Shown: positions 7,230 through 14,001 of the stretch, in pieces
How positions within the stretch are numbered: the first letter of the stretch is position 1
Layout: every line of letters begins with the position of its first letter
Assembly (NCBI RefSeq): GCF_002161765.1
Contig: NZ_NFIN01000015.1
Coordinates: forward strand, 20,964-84,963
DNA from: Bacteroides sp. An322
GTDB lineage: Bacteria > Bacteroidota > Bacteroidia > Bacteroidales > Bacteroidaceae
Direction of reading: 5' to 3'
Length of the DNA stretch: 64,000 bases
Program-made: the position numbers and the translations under genes
The notes under the pieces: generated by a model
The model's input: the letters and a program-made list of their open reading frames with translations, nothing else
Told to the model about the DNA's origin: nothing
Databases searched by the model: none

Positions 7230-9338
7230 TTACAGTTCCTTGATGCTGATTGCTACGCCGCCGCTGGGTGCAAGGCGTTGCTTCAGCACGGTTTTGCTTG
7301 AGACTTTCTTGGTGGAGATGACGTAATCTTGCGGATTGGTACGCCAGTCTGCTTTCTTGCCATCGGCATAGATGGTGGCTTCGTATTTCTTGCCTTCGGG
7401 CAGGAAGCTGAGGTCGATGACAGCTTCGCGTGCGTTTTCGTCGGTGATGCCGCCGATGTACCACTCGTTCTTGCCTTTTGCCTTGCGGGCTATGGTGATG
7501 TAGTCGCCCGGTTCGGCTTCTAAAATGTAAGTATTATCCCAGTCTACCGCCACGTCTTTGATGAACTGGAAAGCGTCGAGGTGCTTCTCGTAGCTTTGAT
7601 AGAGGTCGGCAGCCATTTGGAGCGGGCTGTACATCGTGACGTAGAGGGCAAGCTGCTTCACTAACGTGGTGCTCAGTTTCGCCTGATTCGAGCCGTATTG
7701 CGAAAGGTCGCCTTCGAAGATGCCCGGCGTATAGTCCATCGGACCTCCCATCAGGCGGGTAAAGGGCAGGATAGTGGTATGGTCGGGACGGTTTCCTTTG
7801 AAGGATTCGAACTCGGTGCCGCGTGCCGATTCTTGCGCAATCCAGTTAGGATAGGTGCGGCACATACCGGTGGGGCGAACGGCTTCGTGCGAGTTGACCA
7901 TAATCTTATATTGTGCAGCCGTTTCCGCCACGCGGTTGTAGTGGTTCACCATCCATTGTCCGTCGTGGTGCTCGCTGCGCGGGATGATTCCTCCTACGTA
8001 GCCCGTCTTCACGGCATCGTATCCGTATTTCTTCATAAAGCGGAAGGCATCGTGCATCTGGCGTTCGTAGTCGGCTACCGATGAGGTGGTTTCGTGGTGC
8101 ATGATGATTTTCACGCCCTTCTCTTTGGCATAGCGTTGCAGTTCTGCCACATCAAAGTCGGGGTAAGGCTTGTCGAAGTCGTAGATGAATTCCTTGCTGT
8201 AGGCATAATTGTCTTCCCAGCCTTCGTTCCAGCCTTCTACCAATACGGCGTCGAATCCGTGTTTCGAGGCGAAGTCGATGTATTCTTTCACGTGTGCCGT
8301 GTTGGCTCCGTGATGTCCGTTCGGTTTCAGTTTGGTATAGTCTGTTTTACCGATGACGATGTCTTGCGTGTCGGTATATGCCCATGTCGAGCCTTGTCCT
8401 GTGAAGTATTCCCACCATACGCCGACATATTTCGTAGGATGAATCCACGAAGTGTCCGCCAATTTGCAAGGTTCGTTCAGGTTCAGTATCAGATTGGATG
8501 CCAAGATGTCGCGGGCATCATCGCTTACTACGATAGTACGCCACGGCGTAGTGCTTCCCGTCTGCACGTATGCTTTTGTGCCGTTGCGGTCGGGAGTCAG
8601 GTGGGTGCTGAGTACAAATCCCTTGTCGTCCAAGTTCAGTTGTATGGCAGGATAGTTCACCAAAGCAGCTTCGTGGATGTTGATGTACAGTCCGTCATCC
8701 GATTTCAGCATCAGAGGGGTCTGCACGGCAAGATTGGGAGTAGCGGAACGAATGGCGAGCGGTTCTTGACGCACACTGTCTATCAGGCTTGCCACTTCCG
8801 AAAGTTTCGAAGTCGTGGTAGGGTATTCGTTTGTATCATAGTCGCCCGGAAGCCAGAAGGCTTTGTGATCGCCCGTCAGGCGGAATTCGGTTTCTTCTTC
8901 GTTTACCGTGAAGTGACGCAGTTCTTTCTGTACCGGAAATTCGTAGCGGAAGCCCAATCCGTCATCGAACAGGCGGAAGCGTAAGTTCAGTAGCCATCCG
9001 GTTCCGTTTTGCTTCATTGCCACAAACAGTTCGTTGTGGTGGTCACGGATTTCATTGTATTGACCCCATACAGGTTTCCAAGTCGTGTTGCTTTCCGAAG
9101 TCTGCGTGTCGGTGATTGTGAAATTCCGGTCGAATTGATAATCAGGGCGTACGCTGAATCCCAATTTACTCTCTTTGATAACCTCTTTCCCTTTGTATTG
9201 CAGGGAATAGACCGGTGTACCTTCTGCCGAAAGGCGGAATTGCAAAGTCAGGTTTCCGTCCGGCGATTTCAGTGTCTGTGCAAACATTGTTCCTGCCCAA
9301 GCAAGCAGAAACAGGCAAATGATACTTAATCGTTTCAT
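7230..9338 (-). CDS. Glycoside hydrolase family 97 alpha-glucosidase (SusB-like)
   Basis: A 702-residue exported enzyme. The signal peptide (MKRLSIICLFLLAWAGTMFAQ) is of the Sec type with cleavage near residue 20, so it is probably periplasmic. An N-terminal beta-sandwich (residues about 21-290) is followed by a TIM barrel and a C-terminal beta domain. The inverting-type GH97 glutamates are present: E416 (in MHHETTSS), E485 (in NSHEAVRPTG) and E509 (in GTEFESF). Their spacing (69 and 24 residues) equals that of SusB E439, E508 and E532. The retaining alpha-galactosidase subgroup has an Asp nucleophile instead, so an alpha-glucosidase is favoured. No susCD genes are adjacent and it seems to be transcribed alone. 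Confidence 0.92.
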   Translation of the reverse strand: MKRLSIICLFLLAWAGTMFAQTLKSPDGNLTLQFRLSAEGTPVYSLQYKGKEVIKESKLGFSVRPDYQFDRNFTITDTQTSESNTTWKPVWGQYNEIRDHHNELFVAMKQNGTGWLLNLRFRLFDDGLGFRYEFPVQKELRHFTVNEEETEFRLTGDHKAFWLPGDYDTNEYPTTTSKLSEVASLIDSVRQEPLAIRSATPNLAVQTPLMLKSDDGLYINIHEAALVNYPAIQLNLDDKGFVLSTHLTPDRNGTKAYVQTGSTTPWRTIVVSDDARDILASNLILNLNEPCKLADTSWIHPTKYVGVWWEYFTGQGSTWAYTDTQDIVIGKTDYTKLKPNGHHGANTAHVKEYIDFASKHGFDAVLVEGWNEGWEDNYAYSKEFIYDFDKPYPDFDVAELQRYAKEKGVKIIMHHETTSSVADYERQMHDAFRFMKKYGYDAVKTGYVGGIIPRSEHHDGQWMVNHYNRVAETAAQYKIMVNSHEAVRPTGMCRTYPNWIAQESARGTEFESFKGNRPDHTTILPFTRLMGGPMDYTPGIFEGDLSQYGSNQAKLSTTLVKQLALYVTMYSPLQMAADLYQSYEKHLDAFQFIKDVAVDWDNTYILEAEPGDYITIARKAKGKNEWYIGGITDENAREAVIDLSFLPEGKKYEATIYADGKKADWRTNPQDYVISTKKVSSKTVLKQRLAPSGGVAISIKEL

Positions 9339-9400
9339 AGAATGGTATGTTTTTAGGTAAAGATTTACTCCTTATTAGTTTGTATGGTGTTTCTATTTTG

Positions 9401-9483
9401 AAACGCAGATTTTCGCAGATTCACGCAGATTGAATTAATTATTTAAATTATAATTTGCGTGAATCTGCGGAAATCTGCGTTTT
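9401..9483. repeat. Hairpin repeat, family B, copy 1
   Basis: Left arm ACGCAGATTTTCGCAGATTCACGCAG repeats a 10-base unit (CGCAGATTnn) three times; the right arm is its complement and the AT-rich loop is about 30 bases. It lies in the divergent gap between the GH97 gene and the DUF3836-like gene. Confidence 0.9.
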
Positions 9484-9627
9484 TTTCATCACATCAATTG
9501 TGTGCTATAAACGCGTTTCTTTATATAAAAAACAACTGAAAACGCCAATACACTTAGGCGCAAAAGAAGAAAATATATGCTCTTTTACCCCTTCTATAAG
9601 CTCGTATAGCCGCATTTCATTAAAAAA

Positions 9628-9719
9628 TTATCGTTTTTCGATAAATTTTTCTCGAAAACCTTTGGTAGTATAAAAATAATGCCTACATTTGCATATCGAA
9701 AAACGATAAATAATTATCG
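9628..9719. promoter_or_regulatory. Three palindromic operator candidates around a promoter
   Basis: TTATCG-N5-CGATAA at 9628-9644, TATCG-N5-CGATA at 9694-9708 and CGATAA-N4-TTATCG at 9704-9719 share the half-site TATCG. They flank the promoter at 9661-9691: one lies upstream of the -33 box and the two overlapping sites cover the transcription start. This arrangement suits a dimeric repressor. The XRE protein at 13589-13801 is a candidate but the link is only inference. Confidence 0.6.
9661..9691 (+). promoter_or_regulatory. Consensus Bacteroides promoter for the DUF3836-like gene
   Basis: TTTG (9661-9664), exactly 19 bases, then TACATTTG (9684-9691): a full match to the primary sigma-factor consensus of Bacteroides. 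The expected start of transcription is near 9698, inside the palindromic operators, leaving a leader of about 70 bases. Confidence 0.8.
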
Positions 9720-9767
9720 AAATAGAGAACAAAACCAGATTAATAAAAACATTAAAGACATACGATT

Positions 9768-10184
9768 ATGAAAAAGACATTTGTTATGAAAGCCATTGCC
9801 GCTATCTTTGCAACTACGATGATGAGTTTCACAACCGCTGCTGAAGCCAGTGCTCAAAACACCTTTGTTTACGGACAAGACGGAAACACGATGACTGTTT
9901 CTACCCTGAATGCCGACGGGCTTTCGATTACTCCGAAGCTGAAATACGAATACCAGTATGACGCCAATGGCAATCTTTTGGAAAAGAAGGCTTACCGCTG
10001 GAACAAGGACAACCGTTCATGGCAACCCGCTTACCTGCTGAATTACCTTCCGGGCGACGGCATTTATATGATTGACTATGCCGAATACGACAAGGCTTCG
10101 GGCGCGTTTACGCAAAACATCCAGACCAGCATCTATTACCAGCAAGCCGAAAGCGACCTGTTATTAACCGAAGTTCAGAGATAA
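9768..10184 (+). CDS. Secreted DUF3836-like protein
   Basis: A 138-residue protein with a Sec signal peptide ending near AEASAQ (residue 30). The mature part (TFVYGQDGNTMTVSTLNADG, YEYQYDANGNLLEKKAYRWNKD) has the Tyr/Asp/Asn-rich beta pattern of DUF3836 proteins, a Bacteroidetes family of small periplasmic or surface proteins with unknown role. It has a textbook promoter and three overlapping operator-like palindromes, so its expression is probably tightly controlled. It is 46 bases ahead of a CPBP protease gene on the same strand and could share its transcript. Confidence 0.75.
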   Translation: MKKTFVMKAIAAIFATTMMSFTTAAEASAQNTFVYGQDGNTMTVSTLNADGLSITPKLKYEYQYDANGNLLEKKAYRWNKDNRSWQPAYLLNYLPGDGIYMIDYAEYDKASGAFTQNIQTSIYYQQAESDLLLTEVQR

Positions 10185-10230
10185 TCCACTTGATTCATTC
10201 ACCTAATTATTATATAAAGGAGATACTATT

Positions 10231-11073
10231 ATGGGACGTGTTATTAAACTTTTTATCTATTACCTGCTTTACACATTCGCTTTCTCCGGTATCTTTGCCG
10301 GAGGCTATATGATAGCCAACCACACACTGGAGTTCCCCCAATCCGATCCGGAAGTGTTCCAGCTCACCATGTGGGCGCAAGTACTCTCTACCATGGCGGT
10401 AGGTGCCCATTTGTTGGTTTGGAAATATGTAAAACGTGACCAATTATCTTTAAGCTTCCCCAATACGGCTAAGGTGTTGCTTGTCTCGGTTATCCTTATC
10501 GTAGGCATGGGGTTTTGGACAAATTATCTGACCGAACTGACCGGATTGCCCAATACGATGGAAGAATTCTTTGCCCAAGCGATGAATAACCCGTTAGGCA
10601 TCATCTCCATAGTAATAATGGCACCCATTGTAGAAGAACTGCTGTTCCGCGGAGGAATGCAAGGGCACTTAATGCGTAAATGGAAGAATCCCGCATGGGC
10701 GATTTTGGCATCTGCCCTCATCTTCGGTCTCGTACACGGTAATCCCGTACAGATGTTTTTCGCTTCCATTTTGGGATTGGTACTCGGCTGGGTATATTAC
10801 CGCACGGGCAGCCTTCTTCCGGGTATATTGATGCACTTTATCAACAACGGTATGTCGGTGTTGCTTTTCCACCTCTCAGGCGGAAAAGACGAGACTATGA
10901 CCGAAGCCTTGGGTACGACCGGAGCTATCAGCCTTGCTATCGTAGGCGTGGTATTGACCGTTTGGAGCATCTGGTACATCAAGACCCGCCTGATTCCGAA
11001 TCAGATAGTATGGAAAGAAACACCCGCTCCGGTAGAAGAAGTGATTGTTTCAGAGGATAAAGAACAAGCATAA
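10231..11073 (+). CDS. CPBP-family intramembrane metalloprotease
   Basis: A 280-residue integral membrane protein with about eight helices. The three CPBP (CAAX protease/bacteriocin-processing, Abi) motifs are present: EELLFR with Glu135, Glu136 and Arg139; FGLVHG near residue 167-172; and HFINN near 208-212. These glutamates and histidines coordinate the catalytic metal or activate water. Bacterial members act in protein maturation, bacteriocin self-immunity or signalling. AAAGGAGA lies just before the ATG at 10231. A family A repeat (11083-11153) begins ten bases after the stop, and the DUF2975 cluster follows. Substrate unknown; the neighbouring small membrane proteins are conceivable targets but this is speculation. 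Confidence 0.88.
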   Translation: MGRVIKLFIYYLLYTFAFSGIFAGGYMIANHTLEFPQSDPEVFQLTMWAQVLSTMAVGAHLLVWKYVKRDQLSLSFPNTAKVLLVSVILIVGMGFWTNYLTELTGLPNTMEEFFAQAMNNPLGIISIVIMAPIVEELLFRGGMQGHLMRKWKNPAWAILASALIFGLVHGNPVQMFFASILGLVLGWVYYRTGSLLPGILMHFINNGMSVLLFHLSGGKDETMTEALGTTGAISLAIVGVVLTVWSIWYIKTRLIPNQIVWKETPAPVEEVIVSEDKEQA

Positions 11074-11082
11074 TTAACCAAC

Positions 11083-11153
11083 TGTAGGGGCGTGGTTTGT
11101 CCGCCCGTATGCATCTACGTAGATGTTTTGGGCGGGCAAACCCCGCCCCTACA
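11083..11153. repeat. Dispersed hairpin repeat, family A, copy 3 (variant arms)
   Basis: Arms GTAGGGGCGTGGTTTGTCCGC and GGGCGGGCAAACCCCGCCCC with centre ATCTACGTAGAT. The outer ten bases equal other copies; the inner stem is the GGTTTG variant also seen in copy 6. It sits between the CPBP gene and the first DUF2975 gene. Confidence 0.85.
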
Positions 11154-11174
11154 AAAAATAGATTATATTCATTT

Positions 11175-11789
11175 ATGAAAACAGTACGCATTTTAGGGAT
11201 TATCGTGATAGTGGCACTGATAGGGAACTTTATCAAAGATGCCATACCCGGATTCATAGACGGGTGGAACGATGCCGAAGCCGATTCTCAATTGGTTTTG
11301 CCTGCCGATTTCAATTCTGTATCCTTATCGGTAGAAGGTTATAAAGAAGGGATGTCTGATAGTCTGTTCAATCAGGCTATGCAGGCGAATGTTCCCTGCG
11401 AGGTGAACGGAGTAAGCACCTACGTGAAACATAATTCATGGGTGCACGCCATGGGATTTGTTATCTTTCCTGTTACATTGCTCGTCTTTTATGGGATTTA
11501 TTGCCTGATACGCCTGCTGGTAGCGGTGGGCAGGGGCGAGATTCTGATTCGGAAAAATATCCGCCGTTTGCGTTTCTTCATTTATCCGATAATGGCGTTT
11601 TCCGCCTTGTTCGAATTACAGAGTTATATCCTTTACCGGGCAGCCATGAACGAGTTGGTATCTTCCGATTACGCGTTCGATGAGTTCCATTTGAAATATT
11701 CGTGGACTTTCATGTTAGTGATTGCCCTCTTGACCGAGATTTTCGCCCAAGCGGTCCGCATTAAGGAAGAGAACGATTTAACCATATAA
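11175..11789 (+). CDS. DUF2975 membrane protein, paralogue 1
   Basis: A 204-residue protein with four predicted membrane segments (about residues 5-22, 93-115, 135-155 and 170-190); a loop of about 70 residues between the first two is probably exported. DUF2975 proteins (Bacillus YoaS-like) have no known function and very often sit beside a short XRE regulator (YozG type), as here. It ends IKEENDLTI, a motif repeated at the C terminus of the next two DUF2975 proteins. The ATG at 11175 is chosen over an in-frame upstream start at 11097, which lies inside the family A repeat. The next gene begins 19 bases downstream. Confidence 0.8.
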   Translation: MKTVRILGIIVIVALIGNFIKDAIPGFIDGWNDAEADSQLVLPADFNSVSLSVEGYKEGMSDSLFNQAMQANVPCEVNGVSTYVKHNSWVHAMGFVIFPVTLLVFYGIYCLIRLLVAVGRGEILIRKNIRRLRFFIYPIMAFSALFELQSYILYRAAMNELVSSDYAFDEFHLKYSWTFMLVIALLTEIFAQAVRIKEENDLTI

Positions 11790-11808
11790 TAATCAATCAT
11801 TGCATTTT

Positions 11809-12459
11809 ATGAAAAAGAGACTGAACCTTATTTGCTTAGGAGTTGTCATCTCCATTCTTATTTCCATGTCTTTAGTCTTTAATATGTTTTATTATGGCTT
11901 CAAAGCAGGAGTCGATGCATACGAACAAGGGAAAGCGGGTGTGGAAAAGCTTGACGTGACCTATAAACTGATTGGCACAATGCCGACCGATGTTATCACC
12001 AACGAAACCACTACAGCCATTAATACGAAAGACGGTTCTTCGGTTTCTATTCTTCCATTCATCAGCATGATAGGGATTCCGAATGAAAAAGCCGGTGCCA
12101 CCGACTCTATATTCCTTTCTTTATTGGACTGGGTAGTGACAATATGCCTCATTTATGCCATAGTCCAGTTTGCCAAGATGATTCGGAATATTCACCGAAA
12201 CATCATCTTCGATTGGGCGAACGTGAAACGCTTGCGCCGCTTGGGAATATCGCTTATCCTTAGCTTCTGTTGTTCAACGGCAATAATCGCCATTAACAAT
12301 TACTTGGTTTCTCAAGTAATCAGCTTGAAAGACAGTTCTTTCTCTATCTCCTTCCAGCTTTCCGACCCGACACTGCTTATTGGCTTCACCGCTTTGCTGT
12401 TTGCCGAAATATTTGCAATCGGTTTGAAGATGAAAGAAGAGAATGATTTAACCATATAA
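11809..12459 (+). CDS. DUF2975 membrane protein, paralogue 2
   Basis: A 216-residue paralogue of the preceding gene, with the same layout of one N-terminal membrane segment, a roughly 90-residue Thr/Ser-rich outer loop, three further membrane segments and the C-terminal motif MKEENDLTI. Motif IRNIHRNIIFDWANVKRLRRLG (residues about 125-146) corresponds to RKNIRRLRFF in paralogue 1 and is probably the cytoplasmic signature of the family. The ATG at 11809 (MKKRLNL) is preferred over a TTG at 11800. Its stop codon overlaps the start of the next gene (TAATG), implying translational coupling. Confidence 0.8.
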   Translation: MKKRLNLICLGVVISILISMSLVFNMFYYGFKAGVDAYEQGKAGVEKLDVTYKLIGTMPTDVITNETTTAINTKDGSSVSILPFISMIGIPNEKAGATDSIFLSLLDWVVTICLIYAIVQFAKMIRNIHRNIIFDWANVKRLRRLGISLILSFCCSTAIIAINNYLVSQVISLKDSSFSISFQLSDPTLLIGFTALLFAEIFAIGLKMKEENDLTI

Positions 12460-12704
12460 TGCATGAGATTATGAATGTAAAGAAACTGAAATCCGCAATA
12501 GGAATTGTTGTCACTTGGGCGCTTTCCTTTATGCTTATGGCAGGCTTTTATATACAATGTATCTTCTTGCCCTTTTTTCGGGGGACGGAGTATCAAGTAT
12601 GGGGCATCCTGCTGGTAATCCCTTGGCTATACGCCATACAATATCTTTATTATAAACTAATCAAGCGTTATACCAAGTGGTGGGACGTTTGGAAAGAGAA
12701 ATAA
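12459..12704 (+). CDS. Small two-helix membrane protein with C-terminal RYTKWW motif, copy 1
   Basis: An 81-residue protein made of two hydrophobic segments and a short basic tail, YYKLIKRYTKWWDVWKEK. It overlaps the preceding DUF2975 gene by one base (TAATG), so both proteins should be made in fixed proportion; an alternative start at 12471 (MNVKKLK) is possible. A second copy with the same tail (RRYTKWWKKL) follows the third DUF2975 gene at 13347. I do not recognise the family. The constant pairing suggests a partner subunit of the DUF2975 protein, which is inference. Confidence 0.75.
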   Translation: MHEIMNVKKLKSAIGIVVTWALSFMLMAGFYIQCIFLPFFRGTEYQVWGILLVIPWLYAIQYLYYKLIKRYTKWWDVWKEK

Positions 12705-12880
12705 GGACAGGCTTTTGATGCGAATGCGTTAAACGGTTCTATCCGTTGATGAATATAATTGCGAAGGCGGTACGATTAGTAATCGTTCCAACGGAGCAGA
12801 TAAATGTGAGGGCGTAATCAAAGTAGTGTAACATGACAAATAAATTCATTCATATCAAACATTTAAAGACTTAGGAACTT

Positions 12881-13333
12881 ATGACAACAAAACCCGATAA
12901 ACAATTGGTGCAATATAGCGAAGCATTGATGGTGCTTTCTATTTTTAGTGCAACGTTTTTTGGTATATCGAACCTTTTCCCTATCTGCTACGAGTTAGGA
13001 AAAGACGCAAGCGATACATTCATCTGGTTTGCCCTGGTGCAGGGCATAAAGGCATACGCAATGTTTTTCATCGCCGTCCTGACCTACTTTTTGGCACGCA
13101 ATGTCCGCAAAGGTATTGTCTTTAGCCCGATTAACCAACGTATTCTGTTTGCCATTGGAGGCTCAACCGTCATTTCCGGCGCGATTATTAATGCCATTAT
13201 TAACTGTTCCTCCCTTGAGATGCCGACTGATACCAGTTTGTTGCTTATCATCATCGGATTGTTCATCGTTCTTGTTTCGTTGATGTTCAAGATTGGCATC
13301 CGAATGCAGGAGGAACAAGACTTAACCGTATAA
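12881..13333 (+). CDS. DUF2975 membrane protein, paralogue 3 (short form)
   Basis: A 150-residue DUF2975-type protein with four membrane segments but almost no extracytoplasmic loop, unlike the 204- and 216-residue paralogues. It keeps the cytoplasmic signature ARNVRKGIVFSPINQRILFAIG and the C-terminal motif MQEEQDLTV. It is 176 bases after the previous gene, in a gap without hairpin repeats, so it may have its own promoter, though I found no clear TAnnTTTG box. The short form resembles the Bacillus-type DUF2975 more closely; the two longer copies would then have gained an outer domain. Confidence 0.8.
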   Translation: MTTKPDKQLVQYSEALMVLSIFSATFFGISNLFPICYELGKDASDTFIWFALVQGIKAYAMFFIAVLTYFLARNVRKGIVFSPINQRILFAIGGSTVISGAIINAIINCSSLEMPTDTSLLLIIIGLFIVLVSLMFKIGIRMQEEQDLTV

Positions 13334-13346
13334 ACCCTATACGCCT

Positions 13347-13583
13347 ATGAAACCGAAAAGCAACTATACCCGAGTGATGGCAGGATTCTACATCTTCCTG
13401 TGTCTCATTGCCTCGCTGATTCTTGGCGAAATCATTTATTTTGTAGCGATAGTCCCCTTGATATCCAATCATATTTGGCTCCCGTTCATCAATATCATTT
13501 GGATTTATATTGTCGCTGTGATTTATTATAAACTAACCCGCCGTTATACCAAATGGTGGAAAAAACTGGAAAACAAACAATAA
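13347..13583 (+). CDS. Small two-helix membrane protein with C-terminal RYTKWW motif, copy 2
   Basis: A 78-residue paralogue of the gene at 12459, with two membrane helices and the tail YYKLTRRYTKWWKKLENK. It starts 13 bases after the third DUF2975 gene and ends five bases before the XRE gene, so the three are almost certainly one transcript. The DUF2975 plus RYTKWW unit is therefore duplicated in tandem in this locus. Confidence 0.75.
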   Translation: MKPKSNYTRVMAGFYIFLCLIASLILGEIIYFVAIVPLISNHIWLPFINIIWIYIVAVIYYKLTRRYTKWWKKLENKQ

Positions 13584-13588
13584 CGCTT

Positions 13589-13801
13589 ATGCCGATTATA
13601 GTAAACCTTGACGTGATGATGGCGAAACGGAAAGTTTCGTTAGGAGAGCTTGCAGAGCGGGTGGACCTTACTCCGGCAAACCTTTCCATCCTGAAAACAG
13701 GAAAAGCCAAAGCGGTGCGCTTCTCTACCTTGGAAGCGATCTGCAAGGAACTGGATTGCCAGCCCGGCGACATACTGGAATACCAGGCGGAAGAAGAGTG
13801 A
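13589..13801 (+). CDS. YozG-like XRE transcriptional regulator
   Basis: A 70-residue protein that is almost only a Cro/C1 helix-turn-helix: LGELAERVDLTPANLSILKTGK (residues about 18-39) followed by TLEAICKELDCQPGDILEY. Short regulators of this type (YozG family) are regularly found beside DUF2975 genes. The ATG at 13589 lies five bases after the preceding stop. It is the last gene of the cluster and the natural candidate to control it, possibly through the TATCG palindromes upstream of the DUF3836-like gene; there is no direct evidence for the binding site. Confidence 0.85.
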   Translation: MPIIVNLDVMMAKRKVSLGELAERVDLTPANLSILKTGKAKAVRFSTLEAICKELDCQPGDILEYQAEEE

Positions 13802-13810
13802 TTTTATATT

Positions 13811-13938
13811 GAACGCAGAGACACAAAGACGCGGAGGAATAAAGAGAGAGAAAGCAAAGGTCACAGAGCCAAACGCCACTCTCTGGATTCTTTGCTCTCT
13901 CAAAAAATAAAACTCTGCGCTTTTGCGTCTCTGCGTTT
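13811..13938. repeat. Hairpin repeat, family C, copy 1
   Basis: Arms AACGCAGAGACACAAAGACG and CGTCTCTGCGTT are separated by a partly self-complementary centre (GAGAGAAAGCAAAGG with CTTTGCTCTC). Starts ten bases after the XRE stop. Confidence 0.85.
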
Positions 13939-13944
13939 AATTAT

Positions 13945-13976
13945 ATTGTTTATATCGTTAATTCTCTGTATCTTTG
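13945..13976 (+). promoter_or_regulatory. Promoter of the DEAD-box helicase
   Basis: ATTG (13945-13948), 20 bases, TATCTTTG (13969-13976), 26 bases before the ATG. Three of four -33 bases and a perfect -7 box. Confidence 0.55.
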
Positions 13977-14001
13977 CAGCCGAATTAGACATTATAGATA
14001 A

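Noticed and set aside
8094..8984. 296-codon open frame on the plus strand within the GH97 gene
   Set aside because: It is antisense to an unmistakable enzyme with signal peptide and catalytic residues, and has the Cys/Val/Phe-rich composition of a mirror frame.
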